Notes: generated from the sequence alone by a model not told the origin. A stretch of 64,000 bases of DNA from Orrella marina (GCF_003058465.1 NZ_CP028901.1:310001-374000); one strand, 5' to 3'. Positions 1 to 11,008 are shown, numbered from the stretch's first letter. A program made the numbers and translations.

Positions 1-1
1 G

Positions 2-565
2 GAAGAAATGAGTCCGAATCTGGTCAGCGCACTGATGGTTCAGCTCGGCCTGTTGCGTGATACAGAGTCAGCGCCAGGGGCTCGTGGGCGCGGCCAGCGC
101 CAGCCGATCAGTCACGACAATGCTATGCCACCCGGATTCGCAGCACCGGTTTCGGATAAGCCTGCAAGAGGTCGGGCGGCATTGCAGAAAGGGCGTCGAA
201 CCAAGGTCCGCGGGTCGGGTGAAATACCGGACCCGCTCACAACCGGTGTTCTGACTGTTACAGGCGGCTATGCGAACGGTCACCCATCGGGTGGTTCGTC
301 GCGTGCGGGTGGTGGAGCAGCAGGTTCAGGTGCGGGCAAGCGGCGCAAACCAGGCGCGGCGCTCGGGGGTGCTGGAAGAGGGCCCGCTCGAGGGGGGGCT
401 GGAAACGACCCGGCAAAAGGCTCATCGCGATCAGCAGGAAAAGCCAAATCACCCAAGGTGAGTCGCAAACAGGGGGCTGCCCCAAGGCGAGCGCGCTCCG
501 ATGACTGGCAGCCTTCAGGTGCATCGGCTCATGAATCGAGTCTGCCGTTTCTGAAGCGACGCTAG
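2..565 (+). CDS. rluB: 23S rRNA pseudouridine synthase RluB, C-terminal part (5' truncated)
   Basis: This is the 3' end of a gene that enters from before the window; the frame is open from base 2. The first residues (EEMSPNLVSALMVQLGLL) look like the end of a pseudouridine synthase catalytic domain. About 150 residues of Gly/Ala/Arg/Lys-rich tail follow, ending DDWQPSGASAHESSLPFLKRR less its last residue, a tail type I associate with betaproteobacterial RluB. The family makes a pseudouridine in 23S rRNA. No catalytic residue is in view, so the identity rests on the tail and on the position upstream of rimP. A run of seven G at 392-398 lies inside the tail and keeps frame. Confidence 0.6.
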   Translation, partial: EEMSPNLVSALMVQLGLLRDTESAPGARGRGQRQPISHDNAMPPGFAAPVSDKPARGRAALQKGRRTKVRGSGEIPDPLTTGVLTVTGGYANGHPSGGSSRAGGGAAGSGAGKRRKPGAALGGAGRGPARGGAGNDPAKGSSRSAGKAKSPKVSRKQGAAPRRARSDDWQPSGASAHESSLPFLKRR

Positions 566-1102
566 ATATCCGGGTCGTTCCGGGTAGTGGTCTGGTTGTT
601 CGTCTGCTGTGAGTCCGCGGGTGGGTGGTGCACCCGTATCGATGTCTGACCAGACTGCAAGTGCGCTCCTCTCAAATAAATCACGCTTTTAGGCGCATAA
701 ATGTCTGGTTGGGGGTATCGGGATCAGGTGGTTTCGTGTTAAAGTCATCGGCTTGAATGCCTCCGCTTCAAAGTAAGAACCGGCGAAGGGAAACGGTTGT
801 GGCTGACCAGTCGCGGTTGACTGGATAATAGTGAATCAAGTGCCAGTTTCTCTTTTGCTCTGACCCATGACAGTCCCTGCCGTTGGTTTCATCCAGCGGC
901 CCAAGCTGGAAAGGATGGCGACGACAGGCGGGTGTATCGGCAAGTTTATGAAGAACTTGTGATGCATCCAGTGCTGGCTGATCCGGGTCGGTGCTGAGTT
1001 CCAGATTCAGGATGACGGACGCTCGGGGTGCGCAGTTTGCCCGGAGTGGCTCCGATTGCTGTTCTCTGACAGTTTTGATTCGTGAGGTCGCCGAGTGAGA
1101 AT
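566..1102 (+). other. Non-coding leader region upstream of rimP
   Basis: No convincing ORF, tRNA or known riboswitch is visible in these roughly 540 bases. There is a small hairpin at 807-824 (six-base arms CCAGTC/GACTGG) and a weak five-base one at 752-773. The stretch probably holds the promoter and long 5' leader of the rimP-nusA-infB operon, since the next feature is a terminator-like hairpin directly before rimP. Confidence 0.4.
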
Positions 1103-1128
1103 GGGCTGTTCAACAGCCCTTTTTTTTT
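1103..1128 (+). terminator. Intrinsic terminator / possible attenuator before rimP
   Basis: A GGGCTG/CAGCCC hairpin with a five-base loop is followed by nine T residues (1120-1128). The T run ends six bases before the rimP start codon, so the structure sits in the leader of the rimP operon rather than just behind rluB. It has the form of an intrinsic terminator. Because NusA, encoded downstream, modulates termination, an autoregulatory attenuator is plausible but inferred. Confidence 0.7.
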
Positions 1129-1134
1129 AAAGGT

Positions 1135-1650
1135 ATGGTCGATCTATTTCAATTGACTCGTGACGCACTGGCGATGTTTGACCTGGAACTGGTCGACGTC
1201 GAGCGCGCACCAATGGGGCTGCTTCGGGTGACGATAGATCATCCGGACGGCGTTCGCATCGAGCACTGTGAGCAGGCATCTAAGCAATTGTCGCGGGTTT
1301 ATGAGGTTGAGAATATCGACTACCGTCGACTCGAAGTGGGTTCGCCGGGTGTTGATCGCCCGCTGCGTACGCTCTCGGACTTTCGGCGCTTTACAGGCGA
1401 GAGGGTAGAGATCCGTGTGCGCGAGCCTGTTGACGGGCAAAAGGTGTTTGTCGGGCAACTGGTTGAGACGTCTGAACGAGCGGGTACGGACGATTCTGGG
1501 CAACCAGCGCGTTCGCCGCAAGGTGATGCGAGATTCTCGGTTGAATTCGAAGCAAAGAAAGGTGTGGTCCGGCAGGTCTCTTTCAGCCTCGACGAGGTTG
1601 AGCGAGCCAAGCTGAGCCCGCTACTGGATTTCAAGGGTAAAAAGCGATGA
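1135..1650 (+). CDS. rimP: Ribosome maturation factor RimP
   Basis: RimP assists late 30S subunit maturation in the cytoplasm. The 171-residue protein has typical family features: the [21 protein letters not shown] start, the [17 protein letters not shown] segment, the conserved [12 protein letters not shown] motif near residue 67, and a C-terminal LDFKGKKR. The ATG at 1135 fits family N-termini, but the purine-rich AAAGG lies only about one or two bases ahead of it, so initiation may be weak or tied to the preceding leader structure. The stop overlaps the nusA start (ATGA at 1647-1650), indicating translational coupling. Confidence 0.95.
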   Translation: MVDLFQLTRDALAMFDLELVDVERAPMGLLRVTIDHPDGVRIEHCEQASKQLSRVYEVENIDYRRLEVGSPGVDRPLRTLSDFRRFTGERVEIRVREPVDGQKVFVGQLVETSERAGTDDSGQPARSPQGDARFSVEFEAKKGVVRQVSFSLDEVERAKLSPLLDFKGKKR

Positions 1651-3128
1651 GTCGCGAAGTTTTATTGCTGGTTGATGCGTTGGCGCGCGAAAAAAATGTC
1701 AGTCGTGAGGTGGTCTTTGAGGCCCTCGAGAACGCGCTGGCGTCTGCCATGAAAAAGCGTTTCGAGCAGGACGCGGATATCCGCGTTGTCATCGACCGTA
1801 CTACAGGCGAGCACGAAGGGTTTCGGCGCTGGCTCGTTGTGCCGGACGAGGCTGGTCTGCAGGAACCTGACAGAGAAGAACTGCTCTCGGACGCTCGCGA
1901 ATCGATACCCGACATTGAAGTGGGTGAGTACATCGAGGAGCCGGTCGAACCTGTTGAGTTTGGTCGTATCGGCGCACAGGCGGCCAAGCAGGCAATTCTG
2001 CAACGCGTACGCGACGCCGAACGCGAGCAGGTTCTCAACGATTTCCTTGACCGGAACGAAACAATCGTCTCGGGTACGATCAAGCGCATGGATAAAGGCG
2101 ATTGCATCATCGAATCGGGAAAGATTGAAGCGCGCCTGCCCCGTAGCGAGATGATTCCGAAGGAAAACCTGCGAATTGGTGATCGTGTCCGGGCACTTGT
2201 GTTGCGCATCGATCGTGCCGCCCGGGGTCAGCAAGTCATCCTGTCACGCACGTCGCCAGAGTTCATCAAGCAACTGTTTGATAATGAGGTGCCCGAGATC
2301 GAGCAGGGGTTGCTCGAGATCAAAGGTGCGGCAAGAGACCCGGGCGTGAGAGCCAAGATCGCTGTGGTTGCCTATGACAACCGGATCGATCCGATCGGCA
2401 CCTGCGTTGGGATGCGCGGTTCCCGTGTCACGGCCGTTCGTAACGAACTTGGCGGCGAACAGGTCGACATCGTTCTCTGGTCGGAAGAACCCGCCCAGTT
2501 TGTGATCGGTGCCCTGGCACCTGCCAACATTGAATCGATTGTTGTGGATGAGGACCGTCACGTCATGGACGTGGTGGTCGACGAAGAAAACCTTCCCAAA
2601 GCAATCGGATCCAGAGGACAGAACGTTCGTCTGGCGTCCGAGCTGACGGGTTGGCAGATCAACATCATGACGCCCGAAGAGAGTCAGGCCCGTCAGGATC
2701 AGGAGCGTTCGGCACTGCGTGCCAACTTCATGGCCAAGCTTGATGTTGATGAAGAAGTGGCCGATATTCTGATCGATGAGGGGTTCACCGGGCTGGAAGA
2801 AATTGCCTATGTTCCGATCGCCGAGTTGCAGGAAATCGAGGCTTTTGATGAAGATACGATCAACGAGTTGAGAACGCGTGCACGCAATGCGCTCCTGACC
2901 GAAGCGATCGTTCAGGAGGAAAGGGTCGAGTCCGCCCAGGATCTGTTGAGCCTGGAAGGGATGACCCCTGAGATCGTTGCCCGTCTTAGTGAGCAGGGTG
3001 TGACAACCCGTGATGACCTGGGCGAGCTGGCCACCGACGAATTGGCTGAGATGGTTGGTATCGATACCGAGCAGGCCGCAGGATTCATTATGGCTGCACG
3101 CGCGCACTGGTTCGAAGATGAAAAGTAA
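1647..3128 (+). CDS. nusA: Transcription termination/antitermination factor NusA
   Basis: NusA binds RNA polymerase and modulates pausing, termination and antitermination. The 493-residue protein has the N-terminal RNAP-binding domain ([18 protein letters not shown]), an S1 domain around residues 135-200 ([16 protein letters not shown]), tandem KH domains ([38 protein letters not shown]) and two C-terminal acidic repeats ending WFEDEK, a full proteobacterial architecture. It overlaps rimP by four bases and is followed 60 bases later by infB, the usual operon order. Confidence 0.97.
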   Translation: MSREVLLLVDALAREKNVSREVVFEALENALASAMKKRFEQDADIRVVIDRTTGEHEGFRRWLVVPDEAGLQEPDREELLSDARESIPDIEVGEYIEEPVEPVEFGRIGAQAAKQAILQRVRDAEREQVLNDFLDRNETIVSGTIKRMDKGDCIIESGKIEARLPRSEMIPKENLRIGDRVRALVLRIDRAARGQQVILSRTSPEFIKQLFDNEVPEIEQGLLEIKGAARDPGVRAKIAVVAYDNRIDPIGTCVGMRGSRVTAVRNELGGEQVDIVLWSEEPAQFVIGALAPANIESIVVDEDRHVMDVVVDEENLPKAIGSRGQNVRLASELTGWQINIMTPEESQARQDQERSALRANFMAKLDVDEEVADILIDEGFTGLEEIAYVPIAELQEIEAFDEDTINELRTRARNALLTEAIVQEERVESAQDLLSLEGMTPEIVARLSEQGVTTRDDLGELATDELAEMVGIDTEQAAGFIMAARAHWFEDEK

Positions 3129-3188
3129 ATAAGGCCAGGCCGCCAGAAGGATCTGGCGGTGCACTGGCAGAAATGTAAGAGAGAGTCT

Positions 3189-6100
3189 ATGTCGAGTAAT
3201 ACTGTCGCCCAGTTTGCCACCGAACTGAAGATGCCGGCTGATGTGCTGCTGGAACAATTGCGTTCCGCGGGTGTGGCCGTCAATGCGACTGATGATGCAG
3301 TGTCTGATGCTGATAAGGCAAAACTGCTTGAGTCGCTCAGACGCTCCCATGGCGTCAAGGAAGGTACCAAGATCACGTTGACCCGCAGGCAAACCTCGGA
3401 GATCCGCCAGGCTGACGCAGGTGGACGCTCTCGTACGATTCAGGTTGAAGTTCGCAAGAAGCGGGTGTTCGTCAAACGCGATCCGGCAGAACTTGCCGAG
3501 TCCGCAACGGCTGCCCAGGCAACGACATCCACCGCATCTGGCAATCCGGCTGAAACTGCCAAGCCTGAGGCAGGGCTGGCAAGTCCAGCGATGTCTGGCC
3601 AGGTCGTGTCTGGCGAGTCCTCAAGCCTACCCCAGGAACAGGCCGACCCCGGGCATCACCCGGCCACGTCTGCCGTTTCCCAAAGCTCAGCCGATGCTGT
3701 TGCCAGCCAGGCCGATGAAGTCGTGTCTGGTGATCAGGTGCGGGCTGAGGTAACTAAGGTAACTGAGGTAACTGAGGCAGCTGACGTAAGCGAATCAGCA
3801 ACTGCACAGAGCCCGGTTTCTGACGTCGCGCACACGCCTGCGAAAGATCTGTCAGACGAAGACGCGAAGTCTGACGTTGCACAGAGTGACGCGGCCGTCA
3901 AGGCAGAGCCTGATGCGTCGGTTGCAACGTCCTCCGATGAAACTGCAAACAGCGACGCAGGGTCAGACGCATCTGCCCAGACGTCCGAACCAATCCAGGA
4001 GGCTACAACTGCAGCGACTGATGCTGCTCAGTCTCCACAAGACAAGTCTGGCGAGCAGCCGGATGAAAAATCAATGAGTGTTACGACAGAGTCCGCACAG
4101 CAGGTTCAACCTTCACAACAGAATGCGACCGGGTCGCAGGCCAGGTCAGGCGACGTCAAGCGTGATGCGTCTTCACAGGCAGCGAAGCCTGCAACGGGTG
4201 CCCTGTCGAAAGGCGCAGCGCCATCCGCTGGCGCGGGTACCGGCGCGCAGAAAGGCGCCCCAAAGATCTCGCCCAAGCGAGTGAGCCGCGTGCGTGCAAA
4301 CGAGGGTGATGTCGTTGACCCAGGCCGCGAGCGTGCGCGCCAGCAGGCAGAGCAGGAAGCTGCTGCATTGCGTGCCATGCTGAACCGGCCAAAGAAAGTC
4401 TTGCGGGCCGAGCCGGAGCCTGATCCGAATGCGATTAAAGGTACGCTGCATAAACCGGCCGCTGGCAAAGCTGCTGACAAGAAGCCCGCAGATGGCGCCA
4501 AGAAGCCTGCGCGAGGCGGCGATGCACCCGCAGGCTGGAAAGAGGAGTCAGGCCGCAAGAAAGCTGTGGTCGCCAAGGCCGCACAGCCGCCTGCACGTGA
4601 TGGCTGGAAATCTGGCAAGGGTGGTGGCAGAGGCGGTGGCCGTCGCGGACGTCACTCCAATCAGCAGCAGGAGCAGGCGCCGATCGAATTCGTGGCTCGC
4701 GAGGTTCACGTGCCCGAAACGATTTCGGTTGCAGATCTCGCCCACAAAATGTCGGTCAAGGCTGCCGAAGTCATCAAACATTTGATGAAGCTTGGACAGA
4801 TGGTCACCATCAACCAGGTTCTGGATCAGGAGACAGCCATGATCGTGGTCGAGGAGCTTGGGCACATCGCAGTCGCTGCCAAGCTCGATGATCCGGAAGC
4901 CTTCCTGCAGCAGCCTGAAGGGCAAAGCGAAGCGGAACTGCTGCCGCGTGCACCTGTGGTGACGGTGATGGGTCACGTTGACCACGGCAAGACCTCTTTG
5001 CTGGACCATATCCGTCGAGCGAAAGTGGCATCAGGCGAAGCCGGTGGCATTACCCAGCATATTGGTGCTTATCACGTGAACACCGAACGAGGCATGGTGA
5101 CATTTCTCGACACCCCGGGTCACGAAGCGTTTACGGCCATGCGTGCCCGTGGCGCACAGGCAACTGACATTGTGATTCTGGTTGTGGCTGCCGATGACGG
5201 TGTGATGCCCCAGACACGGGAAGCAATCCATCACGCCAAGGCAGCTGGTGTGCCGCTGGTTGTGGCAATTAACAAGATCGACAAGCCAGAGGCGAATCCA
5301 GATCGTGTCAAGCAGGAACTGGTCGTCGAGGAAGTCGTGCCTGAGGAGTACGGTGGTGATGTGCCGTTCGTGCCGGTGTCGGCCAAGAGCGGACAGGGCA
5401 TTGACGACCTGCTCGAGAACGTGCTGCTGCAAGCCGAGATTCTTGAACTGACTGCGCCAGTGGATGCGCCGGCCAAAGGCCTGGTCATTGAAGCGCGTCT
5501 GGATAAAGGGCGTGGACCCGTCGCGACGATTCTGGTCCAGTCCGGTACATTGAATCGCGGTGATGTGGTACTTGCAGGTGCCAGCTATGGTCGCGTGCGC
5601 GCCATGCTTGATGAGAATGGCAAACCGATTCAGTCGGCGGGCCCCTCGATTCCTGTGGAGATTCAAGGCCTGTCGGACGTACCATCTGCTGGTGACGAGA
5701 TCATTTCACTTGCAGACGAACGCAAGGCACGCGAGATTGCTCTGTTCCGTCAGGGCAAGTTCCGCGATGTCAAACTGGCCAAGCAGCAAGCAGCCAAGCT
5801 CGAGTCAATGTTTGACCAGAGTGCTGAAGGCGTGCAGACACTGCAACTTATCGTCAAGACCGACGTGCAGGGTTCACAAGAGGCGCTGGTCAATGCCCTG
5901 ATCAAGCTCTCCACCGACGAAGTCAAGGTGCAGGTGGTTCATGCGGCGGTTGGTGGAATATCCGAGAGTGACGTCAACCTGGCGATTGCAGCCGGTGCCG
6001 TGGTTATCGGATTTAACGTCCGGGCAGACCAGAGCGCCAAGAAGCTCGCCGAATCCAACGGCATTGACATGCGCTACTACAACATCATTTACGATGCGGT

Positions 6101-6446
6101 CGACGAAGTCAAAGCGGCGCTGTCAGGCATGCTGGCACCCGAGCGTCGTGAAGAAGTCATCGGCATGGTCGAGGTACGCGAGGTGTATCACATCTCACGT
6201 ATCGGAACGATTGCGGGTTGTATGGTGACCGAAGGTATTATCAAGCGCGACTCGCAGATTCGTCTGCTGCGCAACAACGTGGTCATCTGGACAGGTTACC
6301 TGGAGTCACTGCGTCGCTTCAAGGATGATGTCAAGGAGGTACGTTCCGGCTTTGACTGCGGTCTTGGTCTGCGTGGCAACAATGACATCGAAATTGGTGA
6401 CCAGCTCGAGGTCTTCGAGATTCGCGAAGTGGCGCGCTCACTCTAA
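3189..6446 (+). CDS. infB: Translation initiation factor IF-2
   Basis: IF-2 is the GTPase that places initiator tRNA on the 30S subunit. ATG 3189 is preferred because it begins the conserved [20 protein letters not shown] and follows a purine-rich TAAGAGAG. The 1085-residue product has the N-terminal IF2_N domain, a very long Ala/Asp/Ser/Glu-rich, probably disordered region (about 100-370), a basic stretch, a second IF2_N-like domain near 505, and the G domain with GHVDHGKT at 595-602, DTPGH near 641 and NKID near 695, then domains II-IV. It is longer than I expect for the family because of the linker. A nine-base tandem repeat at 3747-3782 encodes part of it. Confidence 0.97.
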   Translation: MSSNTVAQFATELKMPADVLLEQLRSAGVAVNATDDAVSDADKAKLLESLRRSHGVKEGTKITLTRRQTSEIRQADAGGRSRTIQVEVRKKRVFVKRDPAELAESATAAQATTSTASGNPAETAKPEAGLASPAMSGQVVSGESSSLPQEQADPGHHPATSAVSQSSADAVASQADEVVSGDQVRAEVTKVTEVTEAADVSESATAQSPVSDVAHTPAKDLSDEDAKSDVAQSDAAVKAEPDASVATSSDETANSDAGSDASAQTSEPIQEATTAATDAAQSPQDKSGEQPDEKSMSVTTESAQQVQPSQQNATGSQARSGDVKRDASSQAAKPATGALSKGAAPSAGAGTGAQKGAPKISPKRVSRVRANEGDVVDPGRERARQQAEQEAAALRAMLNRPKKVLRAEPEPDPNAIKGTLHKPAAGKAADKKPADGAKKPARGGDAPAGWKEESGRKKAVVAKAAQPPARDGWKSGKGGGRGGGRRGRHSNQQQEQAPIEFVAREVHVPETISVADLAHKMSVKAAEVIKHLMKLGQMVTINQVLDQETAMIVVEELGHIAVAAKLDDPEAFLQQPEGQSEAELLPRAPVVTVMGHVDHGKTSLLDHIRRAKVASGEAGGITQHIGAYHVNTERGMVTFLDTPGHEAFTAMRARGAQATDIVILVVAADDGVMPQTREAIHHAKAAGVPLVVAINKIDKPEANPDRVKQELVVEEVVPEEYGGDVPFVPVSAKSGQGIDDLLENVLLQAEILELTAPVDAPAKGLVIEARLDKGRGPVATILVQSGTLNRGDVVLAGASYGRVRAMLDENGKPIQSAGPSIPVEIQGLSDVPSAGDEIISLADERKAREIALFRQGKFRDVKLAKQQAAKLESMFDQSAEGVQTLQLIVKTDVQGSQEALVNALIKLSTDEVKVQVVHAAVGGISESDVNLAIAAGAVVIGFNVRADQSAKKLAESNGIDMRYYNIIYDAVDEVKAALSGMLAPERREEVIGMVEVREVYHISRIGTIAGCMVTEGIIKRDSQIRLLRNNVVIWTGYLESLRRFKDDVKEVRSGFDCGLGLRGNNDIEIGDQLEVFEIREVARSL
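3747..3782 (+). repeat. Nine-base tandem repeat inside infB
   Basis: Four adjacent copies read GAGGTAACT, AAGGTAACT, GAGGTAACT and GAGGCAGCT. They encode the [12 protein letters not shown] stretch of the disordered IF-2 linker. The unit is a multiple of three, so copy-number change would not break the frame. Confidence 0.85.
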
Positions 6447-6455
6447 GGCGGTTTG

Positions 6456-6869
6456 ATGGGACGACACAAGCAGAAGAAGTTACCAGCCGGACGCAATGTG
6501 CGTCTGGCTGACCAGATCCAGAAAGATCTGGCACATTTAATCCAGCGTGAGATCGATCCAGGCCAGGCTGGCCTGATCACCCTGTCCGGGGTCGAGCTGT
6601 CGGCAGATTATGCCCACGCAAAAGTTTATTTCACGGTGATCGGCGGAGAGGCCGAGAATGCCGAAGCATTGCTGAACGAGAAGGCCGGCTGGCTGCATTC
6701 GCAGCTTTTCAAGCTGCTGCATATCCATACGGTTCCCACACTGAGATTTTTTCATGATCCGCAGCTCGAGCGCGGTCTTGAAATGTCCCGCCTGATTGAC
6801 CAGGCCAATGCGACCTCGACGCAGGATCCGGCTGTACCGGACGATCCCGATGTCAAGGCTGAGAACTGA
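6456..6869 (+). CDS. rbfA: 30S ribosome-binding factor RbfA
   Basis: RbfA is a KH-like factor needed for maturation of the 16S rRNA 5' end. The 137-residue protein has the typical core [14 protein letters not shown] helix (here [18 protein letters not shown]), the [16 protein letters not shown] strand and the [23 protein letters not shown] segment. The ATG at 6456 follows a TAAGGCGG ribosome-binding site; a TTG one codon earlier is a less likely start. The gene lies nine bases after infB and upstream of truB in the same operon. Confidence 0.95.
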   Translation: MGRHKQKKLPAGRNVRLADQIQKDLAHLIQREIDPGQAGLITLSGVELSADYAHAKVYFTVIGGEAENAEALLNEKAGWLHSQLFKLLHIHTVPTLRFFHDPQLERGLEMSRLIDQANATSTQDPAVPDDPDVKAEN

Positions 6870-6898
6870 CCTTTTCCAAACAGACAGGCTGGACCTCA

Positions 6899-7660
6899 AT
6901 GAGAAAAAGACGCGGACGTGTCCTCGACGGATTGCTGTTGCTGGACAAACCGGTTGACCTTTCAAGTAACCATGCACTTCAACGTGCCAAGCGGCTGTTT
7001 GATGCGCAGAAGGCCGGTCATACCGGCACACTCGATCCATTTGCAACCGGTTTGCTGATCTGCTGTTTTGGGCGTATGACCAAGATTGCCGGCCACATGC
7101 TGGAAGCGGACAAGACCTATGTCGCTACGATGCAACTGGGCGTGGAAACCGATTCGGGTGATCTTACAGGTGAGGTGACCGCGCGCCACGAGATTGCGCC
7201 AGCGCTTGGGCAGGAGGAGATCGGGCAGGCACTGGCGCAGTTTGAAGGGGAGATCGAGCAGTTGCCTCCCATGACTTCTGCGCTCAAACACAAGGGCAAG
7301 CCGTTGTATACCTATGCTCGCCAGGGGATAGAAATAGAGCGGCAACCCAGGAAAGTTACGATTTACAGGATCCGTCTGCTTGATTTGGATGGATCCATTG
7401 CCAGATTTGAAGTCGAATGCAGCAAAGGCACCTATATCCGGACGCTGGCGCAGGATGTTGGAAGAGTGCTTGGCGTTGGCGCCCACCTGGTGGGACTGCA
7501 GCGTACACGAATCGGGCCCTTTGATATCAAGGATGCCTACTCACTTGAGCGACTGGCGGCGCTTGAGGAGATCGATTCTGCCCTCATTGGGCCAACCGAA
7601 CTGCCAGATGAATTGAAGGGTGCGGTACCAATGCCGGCAGGCAGTCCGCATCCCGTCTGA
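6899..7660 (+). CDS. truB: tRNA pseudouridine(55) synthase TruB
   Basis: TruB makes pseudouridine 55 in the T-arm of tRNAs. The 253-residue protein has the GLLLLDKP start, the catalytic motif [13 protein letters not shown] with nucleophile Asp46, the [15 protein letters not shown] segment, and the [15 protein letters not shown] motif near residue 175. It is the fifth gene of the rimP operon, 29 bases after rbfA. Its length is somewhat short, consistent with absence of a long C-terminal extension. Confidence 0.96.
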   Translation: MRKRRGRVLDGLLLLDKPVDLSSNHALQRAKRLFDAQKAGHTGTLDPFATGLLICCFGRMTKIAGHMLEADKTYVATMQLGVETDSGDLTGEVTARHEIAPALGQEEIGQALAQFEGEIEQLPPMTSALKHKGKPLYTYARQGIEIERQPRKVTIYRIRLLDLDGSIARFEVECSKGTYIRTLAQDVGRVLGVGAHLVGLQRTRIGPFDIKDAYSLERLAALEEIDSALIGPTELPDELKGAVPMPAGSPHPV

Positions 7661-7679
7661 ACTGATAAAAGGAAATTAC

Positions 7680-9506
7680 ATGTCACGCGCATTGCGTAAC
7701 GTCGCCATCATTGCTCACGTCGATCATGGCAAAACAACTCTTGTGGACCAGCTTTTAAGGCAGTCCGGTACATTTCGTGACAACCAGCAACTCAGCGAAC
7801 GAGTGATGGACTCGGGCGATATCGAACGAGAGCGAGGCATCACGATTCTCGCCAAGAACTGCGCGGTCCAGTATGAAGACACGCACATCAACATCGTTGA
7901 CACTCCGGGACACGCTGACTTCGGCGGTGAAGTCGAGCGCGTGCTGTCGATGGTCGACGGGGTGCTGTTACTGGTCGATGCCGTTGAGGGTCCGATGCCG
8001 CAGACCCGGTTTGTGACACGCAAGGCGCTCGCCCTGGGTCTCAAGCCGATCGTGGTGGTCAACAAAATTGATCGTCCTGGTGCTCGCCCGGATTACGTTG
8101 TCAACGCAACCTTTGACCTGTTCGACAAGCTCGGTGCGACAGAAGAGCAGCTGGACTTTCCGGTGATCTATGCTTCCGGTCTGGCTGGTTTCGCCGGGCT
8201 GGACAAAGATGTCCGTGAGGGTGACATGCGTCCACTGTTCGATGCAATCCTCGAATTCGTACCGCAGCGTAACGACGACGCCGATGGGCCACTGCAGTTG
8301 CAGGTTATTTCTCTTGACTACAGCAGCTACGTGGGCAAGATTGGCGTGGGCCGTATCAACCGTGGACGCGTTCGTTCAGGGATGGACGTGGTTTACCAGT
8401 TCGGACCAGATAGCCCGATCGCTCGTGGAAGAATCAATCAGGTCTTGAAATTTCATGGTCTGGAGCGCGTGCTCGTTGATGAGGCGCAGGCTGGCGATAT
8501 CGTGCTGATTAACGGTATTGAAGAGATCGGAATTGGCTGCACAGTGATGGATCCGGCTACGCCAGAGCCACTGCCCATGCTGCGTATTGACGAGCCGACG
8601 CTTGTCATGAACTTCATGGTTAACACCTCGCCGCTTGCCGGACGTGAGGGTAAGTTTGTGACAAGCCGTCAAATCCGTGATCGCCTTGATCGCGAGCTCA
8701 AGTCCAACGTGGCCTTGCGCGTGCGGGACACTGATGACGATACCGTGTTTGAGGTTGCAGGACGGGGTGAGTTGCATCTGACCATTCTGCTCGAGAACAT
8801 GCGTCGTGAGGGTTATGAGCTGGCCGTTTCGCGTCCACGCGTGGTTTTCAAGGAAATCGATGGGGTGCGTTGTGAACCCTACGAACTCTTGACTTGCGAT
8901 GTAGAAGACGGTCACCAAGGTTCGGTCATGGAAGAAATCGGGCGTCGCAAGGGCGATCTGCTTGACATGCAACCTGATGGCCGGGGTCGTACGCGTCTCG
9001 AATACAGAATTCCTGCGCGTGGTTTGATCGGATTCCAGGGAGAGTTTCTTACTATGACCCGTGGTACCGGTTTGATGAGCCATATTTTTGATGATTACGC
9101 GGAAGTACGCGATGGCTCACTTGGTGAACGTCGCAACGGCGTGCTGATCAGCCAGGACAATGGCGACGCTGTCGCGTACGCATTGTGGAAGCTGCAGGAC
9201 CGCGGTCGCATGTTTGTGAGCCCGGGTGATGCACTCTACGAAGGCATGATTGTTGGCATCCATTCGCGTGACAACGATCTGGTTGTGAACCCGATCCGTG
9301 AGAAGAAACTCACGAACGTGCGTGCCTCAGGCAAGGATGAGCACATTGATCTGATCACACCTGTCAAGCTAACGCTCGAATATGCGGTCGAGTTCATTGA
9401 TGATGATGAGCTGGTTGAAGTGACGCCCAAGTCGATCCGTCTGCGTAAACGCTACCTGCAGGAACATGAGCGTCGTCGCATGTCGCGTGAATCTGCATCG
9501 GCATAA
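7680..9506 (+). CDS. typA: Ribosome-associated GTPase TypA/BipA
   Basis: TypA/BipA is an EF-G-like GTPase that binds 70S ribosomes and is linked to stress adaptation and 50S assembly. The 608-residue protein starts at ATG 7680 behind AAAAGGA and has G1 [12 protein letters not shown]3 [16 protein letters not shown] and G4 [11 protein letters not shown], followed by EF-G-like domains and a BipA-specific C-terminal domain. The next structure is a strong terminator, so it probably closes the operon, although a promoter between truB and typA cannot be excluded. Confidence 0.96.
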   Translation: MSRALRNVAIIAHVDHGKTTLVDQLLRQSGTFRDNQQLSERVMDSGDIERERGITILAKNCAVQYEDTHINIVDTPGHADFGGEVERVLSMVDGVLLLVDAVEGPMPQTRFVTRKALALGLKPIVVVNKIDRPGARPDYVVNATFDLFDKLGATEEQLDFPVIYASGLAGFAGLDKDVREGDMRPLFDAILEFVPQRNDDADGPLQLQVISLDYSSYVGKIGVGRINRGRVRSGMDVVYQFGPDSPIARGRINQVLKFHGLERVLVDEAQAGDIVLINGIEEIGIGCTVMDPATPEPLPMLRIDEPTLVMNFMVNTSPLAGREGKFVTSRQIRDRLDRELKSNVALRVRDTDDDTVFEVAGRGELHLTILLENMRREGYELAVSRPRVVFKEIDGVRCEPYELLTCDVEDGHQGSVMEEIGRRKGDLLDMQPDGRGRTRLEYRIPARGLIGFQGEFLTMTRGTGLMSHIFDDYAEVRDGSLGERRNGVLISQDNGDAVAYALWKLQDRGRMFVSPGDALYEGMIVGIHSRDNDLVVNPIREKKLTNVRASGKDEHIDLITPVKLTLEYAVEFIDDDELVEVTPKSIRLRKRYLQEHERRRMSRESASA

Positions 9507-9584
9507 AAATTCAGCAAGACAACGCCCGGGTTGTTCTGATCAACGGGCGTAACAACCCCGATAGTCCCGAAGGCCAGCCTTGAC

Positions 9585-9621
9585 AAGAGCCCCTCTTCGA
9601 AGTCTGAAGAGGGGCTCTTTG
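9585..9621 (+). terminator. Bidirectional intrinsic terminator between typA and the AAA+ ATPase gene
   Basis: A perfect hairpin has arms 9586-9598 and 9606-9618 (13 bp, AGAGCCCCTCTTC and its complement, extendable by one A-T pair) around a seven-base loop. It is followed by TT on the plus side. The genes on either side converge, so it likely serves both. Confidence 0.8.
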
Positions 9622-9664
9622 TGTCTGATCTGTCGATCGGAAGATCACTGTCAAAAACAACTTT

Positions 9665-10840
9665 TCAGCTGAGATTTGCCAGATTTCGAAGCAAGTACTC
9701 ATTAAACATGGGTACCGTGAACGCTACATCTCCATGCGAAGGGCTATAAATCATCCCTTTGCTGATAATTTGTGCACGGCGCGGGCCAAGGCTTTGCGGA
9801 GTTTCACCGAGCGCGTCGGCGATATCTGATGAACGATATGGACCATTTCCCAGCTGCGCCATAGCGATCACATATTCGCGCTCTTTCGGTGTCAGGCGAT
9901 TAAAGCGCACCTTGAAAAAACCTTGATCCAGACGCGCGAGTGTTGTTGCTTCAGCCTGCTGTGTATCTTTAAGGGTAATTTTGTTATCGCTGGCAAGATT
10001 CCAGGTTTGATGTCCCCATTCCTGCAGGAAATATGGATATCCTCTCGTTTTTAAAATGATTTCTGCCAGAGCATCGTTATCTATCATAGCTCCTTCGTCC
10101 AGTATGGGTTGACGGATTGCCGCTATAGCGTCCTTATCTGAAAGGGCACCAACTTCCGGAAAATGAAACAACCGTTCCGAATACGATTTCGCATCTCCTG
10201 ACAGAGCTGCAACTTGCGGCAATCCAGCCCCAAAAAAGAGTACTGGCAGATCTTTCTGACTCGTTTTATGCAGAGAGGCGATCAGAGCTGCAAAGTCCTT
10301 TTCGCTGAGGTATTGGATCTCATCAATGAGTAGTGTCCAAGCCTTCCCGGCAGCCTTGGCAGCGTCGCCGACACGAACGAACAATTCGGGAAGATCGTTC
10401 TCCAAGTCGCCGCTATCTGCAACCCCCACTTCAGGATCGACAGAAATTGTCATATCTCCATATTCCAGTCGGAAGGCTGCAGCAAACGACTTTAGTGCTC
10501 GCATTGCGTCGAATGTTTTGCCTTTGGCGTTCTCGATGATAGAGAGCTTGCGCAACACCTGGTGTATCCGTGGTAACAGTTGCTCGCCCAAAGACTTGTT
10601 TTCAGGAGCCTCGATACTGGATGTCAGGTGACCACGCTCCGTGGCCATATGCTCGACGGTGTTAAGAAGAACGGTCTTGCCTACGCCGCGTAAACCTAAA
10701 AATATCTGCGATCGACTGGGCTTGCAAAGCATAGCGCGCTCAATCGCGACACGTGCGTCCTCGACAATAGCTTGGCGCCCAGCAAGCTCACGTGGCCTCC
10801 TACCTGCTCCGGGTGCAAAAGGATTGCGTACTGGATCCAG
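9665..10840 (-). CDS. Orphan AAA+ ATPase with C-terminal winged-helix-like domain
   Basis: The protein is a P-loop NTPase of the Orc1/Cdc6-like or STAND-like ATPase group; its cellular role is not known to me. Walker A is GLRGVGKT and Walker B is TLLIDEIQYL, and the last 80 residues (LTPKEREYVIAMAQLG, SSDIADALGETPQSLGPRRAQIISKGMI in part) look like a winged helix. The first ATG is at 10732, but the reading frame continues upstream through DPVRNPFAPGAG, an N-terminal signature I recognise from such ATPases, to a CTG codon at 10840-10838 preceded by AAAGAGG with a five-base gap. A TAG lies five codons above it, and no ATG, GTG or TTG lies between. I therefore propose a CTG start (391 residues). 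It is isolated beside an IS element. Confidence 0.75.
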   Translation of the reverse strand: MDPVRNPFAPGAGRRPRELAGRQAIVEDARVAIERAMLCKPSRSQIFLGLRGVGKTVLLNTVEHMATERGHLTSSIEAPENKSLGEQLLPRIHQVLRKLSIIENAKGKTFDAMRALKSFAAAFRLEYGDMTISVDPEVGVADSGDLENDLPELFVRVGDAAKAAGKAWTLLIDEIQYLSEKDFAALIASLHKTSQKDLPVLFFGAGLPQVAALSGDAKSYSERLFHFPEVGALSDKDAIAAIRQPILDEGAMIDNDALAEIILKTRGYPYFLQEWGHQTWNLASDNKITLKDTQQAEATTLARLDQGFFKVRFNRLTPKEREYVIAMAQLGNGPYRSSDIADALGETPQSLGPRRAQIISKGMIYSPSHGDVAFTVPMFNEYLLRNLANLS

Positions 10841-10856
10841 GTGCGCCTCTTTCTAG

Positions 10857-10910
10857 GAGAATATAAACAAGTATATAAAAATGTACTTATATATGGATAT
10901 ATCTTATTAG
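10857..10910 (-). promoter_or_regulatory. A+T-rich upstream region of the AAA+ ATPase gene
   Basis: About 80 percent of these bases are A or T by eye, unlike the surrounding DNA. It contains an imperfect inverted repeat with AAGTA (10869-10873) and TACTT (10884-10888) arms among TATA-rich runs. It is a likely promoter/operator region for the leftward ATPase gene, but I cannot fix the -35 and -10 elements. Confidence 0.35.
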
Positions 10911-10948
10911 ACTTTGGTAGAAAACACTGACGGTATAGAAGCCCTCTG

Positions 10949-10968
10949 TGTCAGAATGGTTGTCGCCT
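10949..10968 (+). repeat. Left terminal inverted repeat of the IS3-family element
   Basis: TGTCAGAATGGTTGTCGCCT matches the reverse complement of 12586-12605 at 16 of 20 positions; the four mismatches are the adjacent positions 6 to 9. Confidence 0.85.
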
Positions 10969-11008
10969 CGATAAGTTTTGAACCCGAGGGCGGTTTTGGA
11001 AGATCAAA

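Noticed and set aside
392..398. Seven-G run in rluB as a fifth frameshift
   Set aside because: The frame before and after the run matches the expected protein, so no base is missing.
2244..3392. 382-codon open frame on the minus strand opposite nusA and infB
   Set aside because: It lies fully antisense to conserved genes, has no recognisable domain, and the coding signal belongs to nusA/infB.
8376..9083. 235-codon open frame opposite typA
   Set aside because: Shadow of typA; no family resemblance.
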